Assembly: GCA_963277665.1 (NCBI GenBank)
Contig: OY728147.1
Coordinates: 1,265,415,424 to 1,265,479,423 of the forward strand
Length of the DNA stretch: 64,000 bases
Origin: Viscum album
Lineage: Eukaryota; Streptophyta; Magnoliopsida; Santalales; Viscaceae
Reading direction: 5' to 3'
Part shown: positions 50,878 through 62,600 of the stretch, piece by piece
Position numbering within the stretch: position 1 is the stretch's first letter
Layout of the letters: every line of letters begins with the position of its first letter
The notes under the pieces: model-generated
Database searches by the model: none
Told to the model about the DNA's origin: nothing
Seen by the model: the letters and a program-made list of their open reading frames with translations, nothing else
Program-made: the position numbers and the translations under genes

Positions 50878-52201
50878 ACTATGACAGCCCTTATTTTTAA
50901 AACAAACATAAACCTGATTTATTTCATAAAAATTCACTTTATACAACAAAGAAGATCGAGAGGTTTAATGTATTTGGTTTTTAGGATCATTACATAAAAA
51001 TGTGAAACATTAAATACAACATATTTATTGAATACATCCTTTACATGACCACTACATTCCCTCGTACTTAGCATTGCATGGGATAACCTGAGAACATGCA
51101 TAAGAAAAGGGTGCATTATAAATCCCAGTAAGGGAATACACATGGAATAACTTGAGTATTACAATACATGTTAGGAATTAGGAATATCAATATAGAAAAA
51201 GATAAACATGAATATAAAGGTATGATAAATCATGATAATCATAACACAGAAATGTGGAAACAACACATAACATGGAATTAGCATGAGCCAAGGCCCATTT
51301 CACATGGAGCATGATTAAATCCTCATTGCACATGAAGCACGATTAAACCCTTTTTTCACTTGAATTAGCATGAGTCAACACTAATTGAACATGACGTTTC
51401 ATGATAAATACTTTACCCAATGCATTGGAGTTCTATAAGGGCGCACCCTTATTAAACATTTCATTTCATGTATAAGTGTTCCACATGGATCATAAAACAT
51501 GGATTCATAATACATAATCATTTTTCCATGATAATGGAATATAGAATTCATACACGAAACATTATAATCGAAAAGTAAATGTGAATAAAGGTTAATACCC
51601 TTTATGGATAAATGGGCATGGTATTCACTACACAATAATATTGGCTTAGAAAATCAGTGCGATTTAGGCAGCATAACGGCGTGACATAAGAATTCATAAA
51701 AAATGGCTGATGAGAGAGAAAGGGGTTCCTCATCACATTTACATGTAATGGACAGTAATGATGTTATATAGATACCTATCCTAACAGTTTTAATGGAAAT
51801 TAGATTCATGATACAAAAGTATTGATTGAATGTAAAAGAGGATAGAGAAGTTCTTTCCGAAATTTCGGCATAGTAATGGGTGTACATGGGAGGCATTTAA
51901 TGAGAGAGAAAGGTGTCTCCAATCATTGAAACATAAATGGGGATGTATGATGGAGGTGTGAAACCATACCCCAACGTTCATAATTGAAATTAAAAGGGGA
52001 AAACAACTTAAAGAAAATTGGCCAAAAAAGAGAAAGGAAGAAAAAACCCTTACTTGGAAGTGTGCTTCCAAAGGCTAGATAGAGGCTTGTGAGAGGATTC
52101 TTGGGAGCATGGGGAACCATGGGAGGATTCTAGAGAGATTAGGGTAGAGTTTGGACGAACTCCAAAGGCTTTGAGTGAGAAGGATGTGGGAGCTTTGGTG
52201 G

Positions 52202-52210
52202 GTTTATATA
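52202..52210 (-). promoter_or_regulatory. Putative TATA box of the 5' LTR
   Basis: CCTATATAAACCCACC on the minus strand, identical to the copy at 44511. It is followed downstream by a pyrimidine-rich stretch where the transcript would start about 30 bases later. Confidence 0.65.
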
Positions 52211-53079
52211 GGAAAGGTGAGTAAATTCATTATTATTTAGGTTTGGCTCCCTTTACATTAAATTAATCCAAACCCCAAACCATATCATGGTTTTTGCCCA
52301 TGGTTTTTGGAAAATGGAAGATGAAAACAATATTTTATAAGGCCAAAGTCCTAATTTCTTAAAATAATGAGGTTGCTTATGTGGAGGTGAGTCACACTCC
52401 CATGGAAAATAATTTAAAAAGACAAGATGTTTAATAAGTCTTGAGAGGTCCATTAATGCTTTGAAAAGTAAGTCAAACCAACCCAAAATCACATAATTTT
52501 AATGGAAAAACATTTATAGGATGAAACTAAAGCTTATAGTATTTTATTACATCACTATTGGATCATTATGATATAATAAAACACATTATATATTTAAACG
52601 GTATTTAATTTTTACCCATAAATTTGACTGTCACAGAAAATTATTAAAAATTCACTGTTGGATAATTTTGACGTCCTGATTCCAGAAATATCATTTATTT
52701 TATCTAAATAATTTCATAAATATGTTAATTTTCACTTTTAAAATAAAAACTAACATTTATCGAAAATTCACGGGTTTTGACAGAAATGGCTTTCAAACCT
52801 TAATAAAAATTATAATTGCATTCATAAAATTATATGATCTTCATATATAATAAAATAAATTCAATAATAACAATAATAATATTTTATTAAAATATTATTC
52901 AATTCAAAAATCACTTAATTTAATATAATTTAATTCTTAATTAAATAATAACTAAAAGAACTATTTTCACTTTAAATATTATTTACAATGTATCAATAAT
53001 GTCAAGAAAGTATATTCATTATTATATACAAAAAAATAATGTACATGAACATATTACAAGAGATTTTTTACATAACCCC

Positions 53080-53325
53080 TTAAAACAGCTGCATAAGACC
53101 TAAGGGTAAGGTGTGTGATGGTGACAGACTCTTGGGGTGGCTTGGATAACATCGCTCGGTGGTAATTTCTATCAACTTCCACTTCTCCCGTAGATGGTCC
53201 CGTTTGATCTTGACATGATGAAGCTCATCTTGGGCTTGGTCATGAGCGAATCCCAAGGATTCCACCTCTTTTCCGAGCTCCAACAAATGGGATTCGTATG
53301 TAGAAATTCTACTGGATGAAACCAT
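53080..53325 (-). CDS. U3-located small ORF of element 1, possible accessory protein
   Basis: An 81-codon frame about 200 bases inside the LTR start, on the coding strand. It begins MVSSSRISTYESHLLELGKE and is rich in Glu, Lys, Arg, His and Leu over residues 8-55, in keeping with a charged amphipathic helix or short coiled coil. No signal peptide or membrane span is seen. Residues 6-54 resemble the element 4 frame at 27587-27889. The C-terminal end (SHPK...TLPLGLMQLF) resembles a frame in the 5' LTR of element 2 (about 33078-33137) that ends in a similar TIPLVSTLF. One base fewer near 53155 than in the left LTR changes the C-terminal frame. Function unknown; it could be fortuitous. Confidence 0.4.
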   Translation of the reverse strand: MVSSSRISTYESHLLELGKEVESLGFAHDQAQDELHHVKIKRDHLREKWKLIEITTERCYPSHPKSLSPSHTLPLGLMQLF

Positions 53326-53523
53326 CGCTTCTTTTGTCTAAGTATATTGGATTTGTTAAAGTCCTATATTTATACTAATCATGTGATCACTATTCAACGA
53401 CTATATTAGCAACGGTCAAAATTCTTAACAAAAAACCAAAGAAGTTAACATTTTATATAAACATAAAGAGACATTTAATTAGATCAAGAGGGATTTCCAT
53501 TAATGAAACTTTGGGTCGTTACA

Positions 53524-56500
53524 TGTAGTATGTATATGATAAAAAAATTATTCTCGTACATTTAATGGAAAAGTCAAAAAGTACATTGTTTAGAAAACTA
53601 ATGAATGTTCACTTTAAACCCATTATATAAAAGTAAAAAATTGGTAAAAATGAAATTAAAAATACATAGAAGAATAGAAAAAAAAATTACGAAACATTTT
53701 TAGAAAACATGGATATGGATGATAAATATTCCCCAATGAAAACAAAAAACTAAATAATCCCTAAAATGGAAGAGATTGTGAAATCAGTAATCATCACATT
53801 ATAATTAATAAAATCGTATTCCCCATTTATGATACAAACTATAAGAATATATAATGATGATAATATCATTTTTAGGACTCATAAAATACATTCATGGTTG
53901 GCATATACACTAGTTATAAGAAACAATTACTCTATAAGACATGTGCCTCACAAAAATAATGGTGAGACATAAATCCCCAAAACTAGGATTTGATTCCCTC
54001 CAAACATGTCCTCAATTCATAAAAAGGGATTTAAAAGGTATTATTAAATTCTAAAAGAATAATTATAATATTTATTATATCATATATAATTCATTTAAGA
54101 AATTAAGTTAATTTTTTTATTATTTAAATTAAAAGCAACATTTTGTATAACAATCGATTTTGTATATCATACGTGTTTTGACTTTTGTATTCATGATATT
54201 ATTACATATATCATTATATAATGACATCTAGAATGTAAAATATTGATTTATATATTATATATATTCAAAATATACATTTATATAAAAAATAGATATGTGA
54301 AATGGAATACACCATTCATGGGGATGGTTGGTCGTACGTACACATGAACGATGTTTTCATTTTCTTATCACACTATATAAAAAAATGAAAATGACACACA
54401 CACACACAAATACATATATATTATTTAATATATTTATATATTATTTCTTATATATAAATAATAATCATTATTTAATAGTAAATGTTGATAAAAAATCTCA
54501 TCGCATTGTGGAGATGGTAAGTGGTACATATGCATGAGCGAAGAAATTATTCCACTAAAAGTTAAATTATATGGAATTGGATGGTTAATAATAAAGAATA
54601 ATTATCATGTAATATTAATTATATAAATCATTTATTTTCATCTTTATATCCATCGAAATATAGTATAGTGGAAAATAATTACACCATGGTGTGGTGATGG
54701 TAAGCCATACGTACGCAATAATGGTAGTATTGGTTTCCATATGATGAGTAAAAGGATGGATGTGGTTGTCCCATAAATATAAGAAAATATTTTCATACGT
54801 TATATTATGGATTTATAACTGATTTATATAAAAACATAGGAAAATGATGTAAAATAATAAATTAACTTTAAACGAGTTGGTAAAATAATTACCTCTTCTT
54901 CGAGTGTCTCTTTTTAATTTGCATAAATGGACTCAATAGGTTTTATTTATTCCATATTTATGGCCTCTAGAATGAATTAATGGATGTGGGGAGGAGAAAT
55001 GGTTTGGGTTTCACCAAAATAATTTCTCTATTGTTTTGAATAATGGAGAATAATATGTGGCCTTTTATAAGAGGTGGAGGGACACTTTCAGAATCCCCAA
55101 AAACAATTAATTTTGAATAAATTTATTTTTGATTTTATGTTTCTCTAAAGTGATTTATTTAGATTAAAAGATGAGGATGTGTAGAAATATTCTCAACCAG
55201 TAAATTTTAGACTTGTTTTGTTAAAAATTAACCTTATCTTTTGTCTTTATACCTTTTTTAAACAATTTAACTCTTCCCTTGACAACTTGTCTTTCAACAC
55301 TATATTGTTAATAGAGTTATAATAAAATTACAATGTAACACCAAGTAGATCATTTTGACAGATTTAACATTTTCTATGTTAGTAAATTGATATAAATATT
55401 TTAATAATTTTTTTATCATTTAATAAAATAGTATTTATTTTAAAATATCTTATATATCGATTTGACACTATTTACCACCTGGATTTTTAAAAAAAATAAG
55501 GACATTATTCCTACAAAAAACTTTCTTAACTCATCCTTAATATTTCATTGTAATCCAAAAAATCATATTGGGAATCAAATACCTCAATTTTAATTTATTT
55601 TAGTATTATTTATATCATTTATTTGATTCCTCCTTTAATAAATCTGTTACTGCATCATCATTGTGTCGAAATTAAATTTAATTATTTAATGTCTAAAAAT
55701 TATAAATAAATTATCATGATTTAGATAAATAGTTTATATTTTAATAACTATTTATTGTTGACCAATTCAATTATATAACCTTTAATTATAATTTATATAG
55801 TTATTAAAATTGGAATATGGAATTTTCAACTCTCATATAAATAAAATATAATAAAGTACCTAATCAATCAAATCTATCATAAAACAAATCATATTTTAGA
55901 CCTATGATTATTTTTGTTGAAAAAACATATCAAATGAAATTAGTACAGGTGTTAGGATAATTAAATATTATTATAATATTATATTTGATATCATAAAATA
56001 ATCTACTTACTTTTAACCATGGTAAATAAATTTCATATGTTACTATTCACCAGAAATTATTTTAATCCAATTAGACCAGATTTTTTATGCTAATTACAAC
56101 TATGTGTGTCTAATTTTCAAAATTAAATTCATAGATATGGTGAAATTTATTTTAATGTCAACCCCAGAGTTCTGGCAAGAAGGTGGGTAAAAGAGACATT
56201 GAAAAGATGAAAAATATATTTAATTATTTTTTAAGAATGATTCCAATGAGCCAAATTGGATTAATATATATAATATTTATCTATCGTGACATTAAAATCA
56301 TTTTAAATTCAAATAATTATAAAATTGAATTTGATAGATTTTAACAACATAGTATTATTTTTCATTGTTTGTCCAAAAATGAAATGTTTAAAAATAATTC
56401 ACTCTAAATTAATATTGAAATTATAAATTTTAAAATAATGATTAATTTACCAGAACCATTTTCTATGTGTGATTAAAATTATTTTTATTTTTCTTATAGT

Positions 56501-56891
56501 AGGACATGAAATGCAGTAGATTTGAAAAAATGTTAGTTTAAAACATATAAAGGCATTACAAAAAATTATGTTTTCATTATCAGAACAATTATAACAAATA
56601 TTTAAAAATTATTAATTACTATTAAGATTACAATTTTTATGACTATGTTATAAATATCATATTTAGATAATTATAATAAAAGAGTATTGTTTTACAGAAA
56701 CTCGGTGTTGCGAGTAACGCATGCCAAGTCGATGTAGTGTGTTGTGAACCCTTCCCTTGGTGTTGATTATAACATAATCAATTCTTAGGGATAGAATATA
56801 ATAAAAAATCTATAATAAACATTTTTGAAGTAAAAATACCAAAATATAAAATAAATTAGAATTTCAATTAAAAAATTCTTATGGTGTTACA
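53524..56891 (-). repeat. Element 3 3' LTR, right fragment
   Basis: Continues the LTR interrupted by element 1 and aligns with 60857-64000. Shared landmarks include AATAATGGTGAGACATAAATCC (53957 and 61279), AATGGAATACACC (54301 and 61627), a CATACGTACG block (54707 and 62046), GGTGGGTAAAAGA (56181 and 63532) and GGACATGAAA (56503 and 63868). It ends GGTGTTACA at 56891. Short ORFs (54328-54537) are not supported as genes. Confidence 0.85.
54389..54408. repeat. (AC)n microsatellite
   Basis: A run of about eight CA dinucleotides in the element 3 3' LTR; it is absent from the paired LTR near 61710. Confidence 0.85.
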
Positions 56892-56910
56892 TTCTACCCC
56901 ATTTAAACTG
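56892..56910 (-). other. Element 3 polypurine tract
   Basis: On the minus strand CAGTTTAAATGGGGTAGAA lies directly before the LTR start TGTAACACC. Confidence 0.7.
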
Positions 56911-58300
56911 ATATTTTACGTCGAAATTTTTTTAGGTTAACAAAGGTTTAATACTTGAATGTTTCCTTCTTTGAAACACAAGTCACATAAATTAATACCA
57001 GGAATTACCTTTAAAAGGTAAATTCAGAACAACAATGGTTACTAAAAGTAACATATAATTTGGTTTACACATAAGAGAAAATAGTTTACGATTTGGGCAT
57101 GGAGGAAAACTTTACGAAATCATAGATATTGATAAAGATCAATAATCACGAGAAATTTAGTGATATAAATAATGTTAACAATAAAAAACCATAATCTATA
57201 TGATCATGAAAGAGGTCATTGATATCATCATAAGTGATGATAATAGGATACCCTTTTACATCATGGTTCTTTTCCTAATGTTGATGAATTTTCATGTGAT
57301 GGTATACTTAATTTATTTCATCATAACATACAACCTTTTTTTCCTATCCCAATTTACACTTATTCTAATATTCGTTGAAATGAAGTTGAATTTTTCATTA
57401 CTAAAGTATTACAATATCATGAGACTGATAAATAAAATCACGGTTTACTCCATCAATCTTTGTAAAAAAAATGTTAGAAAAGGATATCAAATATGCATAA
57501 ATCCACCTATGGTGAGATAATAAATTTATCGTACAAACTTATCTAATTTTTAACATAAACATTCCACAAATTTATAACCTTAGAATCCTTATGGGAGATG
57601 AAAATGTAAAACATTAGAAAAAGTTTCACTAAATAGGATTAACATTTATCCACCATATATTATAAGGTATCTCTTCTTGGTAGTATTGGAAACATGTTAA
57701 TGCCTTTATCATGTATTCTTTTTAGTCATGAAAATAAACTGAATTACTATATATCTATATAAGAAACATGAATCTTTCCTTATTATAAATCATATTAGAT
57801 ATATTTATTATGTCACAAAAAGTTGTATACTTCATCAATGATAGCAAAACCCTCTTAAAACTAAATACCTAATTAGATCCCAAGATATTTGTATCATCTA
57901 ATTTACTAATTCATATCCTAAATATCTTTATCCAAATATCATTATCTTAATATCATGTTCATATTAAGGGTTATCTTTCCTTTAATCATGTGTTTTCAGA
58001 AAATATCACCTTATTACCCCAATAACTTTTCATGGTTATCTATATCATTCATCATATTCTCGTTAATACTTTGCTAAAAACAATAGTATAGAAATCCATT
58101 GACATTTAATTATTTCTTAATATAATAAAAGTACTTCTATAACATTATTAATTAATTGAAATACATAAACAATAAATTATTCCATAACATCATTGACATA
58201 CTCCACATTTTGAATAGTGATCACAAGTTATTTGTCCTTGTCCCTTGACATAACAGTGTTTTGCTATAAATCATTATCACCAGACCATAGGTTTAGTCAG
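56911..58300 (-). pseudogene. Element 3 interior, possible RT fragment
   Basis: The DNA at about 57210-57300 resembles the stretch of element 1 upstream of the RT palm (48430-48510), including AGGATAC and nearby blocks. Nothing between here and the LTR can be matched to RNase H, integrase or chromodomain, so most of pol appears deleted. The plus-strand 106-codon frame at 57200-57520 is hydrophobic and antisense to this region. The assignment is weak. Confidence 0.35.
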
Positions 58301-59100
58301 TAGTTAACATAGTGACCAATTTTCTTTCCCTTGTATCACTGGATCAGGGGAGGATAATTCCTTGCAGCTATCTCTCTATTCGCATTTTAGATAACTTTTT
58401 CCCAAAACCTCGGCACTCAATGTCCAAATTATCTTACATTACACACGTAAAACATTTATTAGACTCCATGAGACAATTTCCTCCATCCTTCCATGCACAC
58501 ATTGATCATAATGAAAATCTAATCATCTTTTCTACATAGTTTTTAGAGTTTCCAATGATTTTTATCCATATTTTATTATCACAACCCTAACATAGATGGG
58601 TAACATCAATATCAATTTTTATGAATAATACGAGGATGGTACATACTGAAAAATTAGTTATTGAACTTGACCCAATCAATGGAGTCAATATTATCTTTTT
58701 TCTTCATATTCATGATATTGTTCCTCCATAGATTTGAATTCCCTTGCAAGTGATAAGTTCCTAACTTATTGTTATAACAATCTGAATAGTGGAGATAAAA
58801 AAATAACTTTTCAACAATACATATCCATTTTTCAGCAACTAGTGGATTAGACAACAGAATAAAATAAGTTGAATGATTCTTTTATAAGGATTCAAGAGAA
58901 CATTATTCTTTCCATTGGTCATTTGCAAGTCTATACAAATTCATGTCTTGATATGTTTTTGTGGTTATAGAAAAAGGATTATGCATTCCATCTACTATAA
59001 CATTCATTTTCTCTAGAAGAAATCATTTCATTTCCCATCGCATCCATCATTAATGTGGTGACATTGGGTTCGATCCATTGACTAAATCCAAATGCATAGC
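58301..59100 (-). pseudogene. Element 3 gag relic with zinc knuckle
   Basis: On the minus strand, codons from 58454 down to 58413 read Cys-Phe-Thr-Cys, Val-Met-stop-Asp, Asn, four residues, Cys. This is a CX2CX4HX4C knuckle with the His changed to Asn and a stop inside. The DNA just upstream in gene sense (58455-58510) also matches the linker beside the knuckles of element 1 (49500-49560). The capsid region is not clearly readable. Confidence 0.55.
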
Positions 59101-59601
59101 GTAAGAAATAGTTAGCCTAATTTGGAGACACATAATCATGAAAATTTACTTCTAGGATCTCTAAATTATGACACCTTCTATAATCAATGACATCTCTTGT
59201 TCATCCTTGTATATTCATTGAAAATATATTTTTAAATCCTTCATTATGTTTCATGAAGTGTTATGGAATTTTGAATTCATAACCCCTAGGGGTGTCAAAC
59301 CAGGTGTGTTGTAAGGACCATTTGGTGCATCATATTACCTTGAGTTAGGCCTGAAATAACATGTTACAGTTATTAACCCTATGTACATATGTTATAGAGT
59401 CACATCCCCTTTTATTATCCAAATATGGATTTACTTTTAAGAAACCAGTCACCATTAACCAAAATTCCATGAAATTTTTATAAACATTGACTCATGCATA
59501 GAAATATCGATAGAGATATCCATAAACATATCATTAGAAATATACCTAGGGAAATAATAAAGTAATTCTAATATTAGTTTCCAAATGTTGACACAACATT
59601 T

Positions 59602-59613
59602 CCTCTGATACTG
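59602..59613 (-). other. Element 3 primer-binding site relic
   Basis: On the minus strand CAGTATCAGAGG, close to the initiator-Met-tRNA type TGGTATCAGAG, starts four bases after the LTR end. The leader beyond it (59280-59600) aligns with the leader of element 1 (50575-50860). Confidence 0.7.
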
Positions 59614-59617
59614 GATA

Positions 59618-62600
59618 TAAGACCCAACCTTGATGTACATGAACATTATATCACATTTTTGGAATAATAAATATAAAAAAATAAACATCGTATGACCATA
59701 TTAGTTTTCTGTCGTTGGAAATAGGGAACACATTCTTCTAGTTTAGTGAAGATCTTAAAAATCACTTATAAATATGTTACCCTTTATTAACCCTAACTAA
59801 AACCTTTTGTTATAATCTGGGGAAAAGAAAACATAAGAAAAGGCTGAGATCAGATGTTTAGTAAGGGTAAACAAAAGATACATGTAATCATAGTGATGAT
59901 TATAAGTGTTTGAGATAATGATAACGAAAATATATCATCATACCCTGCATATAGAAGATCATAAACATGAATCACGCCATAAAATTAGAAATTCATAAAA
60001 AATAAATGAAGATGAAATAAAGTACACGAGTTAGAGAAGAATAACATAGGAATAAATCATTGAACTATAGATGAAAAATAATCACATAATAATTATTTCC
60101 TTAATATTAAATTAATTTCTTTCATGGAAATCATGGTAGTATGGATTCACTTCCCATAATATCTTAGTAGTCATAGTTCACTCTAATAACTATAGTAGTC
60201 AAGGATCACTTCCATAACCATCTTGTTAGTCATGGATCACTTTCACAACCATTTTTCTGGACAAGGTTTATCATGTCTATCTATTTAGATATAAATATTT
60301 CCCTAAAAAATTGGAGGTAAATATAAGTCTCAAAAATATCATAATGAATTCTGGTATTTATTTTCAACCAGATCACTATAAATCATATGATATCCCATAA
60401 ATTGTAATGGGTTTCATAAAAATGTTATCATATAATAACCTATGAAAAATATATAGTATTCATAATTATTTCATCTAAAGTGTATCCTTTAAAAGGAACT
60501 GGGTTTAATAAACATCATTCCATCAAAACATAAACCATTCAGAGAAATAATATGAAAAATATTCTTGAACTATAACAAATAATGTCATGACAGGTGGGGA
60601 AGGATTTTTAATTTTTAATTGGAACAATAATTTTCAATAAAAATATCCTCTTAAAATATAAATCATATTCAAAACATAAAATTCATTTAAAATAGTTCAA
60701 AAAAGAAATATCCTTTCACTGTCGAAATAGTTTTGTTTTTTTAAAATGTCAAAAATTTTAAATGAAAATATTTTACATGAAAATAACCTTGTAATATTGT
60801 AGGGGAAGCTTCGTGGTATTGTTTCATCTTGAATGCGTAAAAATAAATTCATGCTATATAAGTTAAAAACAATCTTTTTGTGCTTTTTCTAAAAATGACA
60901 AAAAACACCTGATTTAGAAATTGAAAGAAATATTTATATCAAACCATGACGTAAAAAGTACAAAATTGGTTAAAAGATATTAAAAAATATATAGTTGTAT
61001 TGTAAAATATTTTATGAATTAATTTTAGAATATATGGACCTAGATGAAAAATATTCTGTAACGAGGACTTAAAACAAAACAATCCCAAATATGGAAGAGA
61101 TTATGAAATTAATTATCATTACTTTATAATCAATAATATCATATCAACCATGTAAGAAATAAATTTACATGAATTTGTAAATATAATAATCTTTTGGATG
61201 AGACTCATAAAAGACATTTATGGGTATCATATACACCAAATAAAAGAATCAAGTGGTGTATAAGACCTGTGTCTCTCAAAAATAATGGTGAGACATAAAT
61301 CCTCTTACTTTAGGTCAACTTCTCTATATACAAGTCTAAAACTTATGTATATTGGTTTTAAACAACTTTTTAACCTATAAAATAATCAAAATATTGTTTA
61401 TGATATCATATATGAATAATTTGTGACTTTAAATTACCTATTTATTGATAATTTTGAATTAATGAAACATTTCTTATAACAATAACTTTTCTTATCATAT
61501 GTGGTTTGACATTTTATTATTGATATTATTACATAGATAATTATTTCATTAATTATAAAATGTTAAACATGATATATAATTTATATTAATTGTCCATATA
61601 AATTTATATAGTAAATAGACATATGAAATGGAATACACCGTTCATAGAGACAATACATTGTATCTACACATTTACGTTGTTTCTTTTTTCATATGGTATT
61701 GAATAGAAGCAAGTAAATTACCTATATATATATATATTATTTGATTATTATTATTATTTCATATATTTCATGATTATTTATTATATATACAAAATAATAA
61801 TTCTGGAAATGTAAATGTTGAGATTAAATCACATCGAGTTGTGGTGAAGGAAAGTTGTACGTATGTAAGAGTGATGGAATCATTACCTTAATGGTTAAAT
61901 GGTATATAATTGGAAGATATATTAATTATAAATAATCATTATCATTTAAAATTAATAATTGACAACAATAATATTCATATTTATATCCATCGAAACAATA
62001 TACAAATGAAAACCAATTTACACTATGGAATGGAGAAGGTAAGTCATACGTACGAACGCATGATGATATTATTTTCCATAGGAGGGGTAAAATGATAGAT
62101 ATGATTTTCCCAAAATTACACTAACTTATAATAAAATAGTAGATTCTGGATTTATTAATTTTTTAGTGATGCAACTTAAGAAATGGAAGTAGATAATGAA
62201 AATAACATTGAAAGAGTTGGTAAAAAAATTATCTATTCTTAGAGTGTATCCTTCTAATTTGCAAAAAAGGACCTATTATGTTGCCTTTCAACCAAAATTA
62301 TGTCCTCTGGGATTAGTCTATTGATTTATAGAGGATAAATTGGAATGGATTGGCAGATCCACGGGTATTTAGATGAGTGAATAATAAAGAAGGCGAGGTG
62401 ACCTTTTCTAAGAGGGGGATGTCGCTTTAGATAACTCAAAAACTATTACTTTATTATAAATTTATTTTCAATCTAAAATTGTTCCAAAGAAATTTATTTC
62501 TAGGATAAGATGAGATTGTATTGAAATATTATCATCCAATGAAATTTAGACATGTTTTTGACACACAAGTATCCTTATCTTTTGGATTTAACCCTTAGTT

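Larger units (their letters stand above)
43192..53523 (-). mobile_element. Element 1: Tekay-type Ty3/gypsy chromovirus, full length but inactive
   Basis: A 10.33-kb element bounded by TG...CA. The LTRs are 2639 and 2642 bases and the interior is 5051 bases, with primer-binding site, gag, protease, RT, RNase H, integrase, chromodomain and polypurine tract in that order on the minus strand. It is inserted in the 3' LTR of element 3. The LTRs differ at roughly one position in ten by eye, so the insertion is not recent. The flanks CATTA (left) and TGTAG (right) do not form a 5-bp target duplication. No domain is free of lesions. Confidence 0.95.
50882..53523 (-). repeat. Element 1 5' LTR (right copy)
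   Basis: Read on + it starts TGACAGCCC and ends GGGTCGTTACA. It is the copy that would drive transcription of the element. It contains the TATA box at 52202-52210 and the longest intact version of the U3 ORF. Frames at 50934-51143, 51399-51635, 51654-51896, 51790-52071, 51923-52120 and 52253-52492 have counterparts in the other LTR but no recognised domain. Confidence 0.95.
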
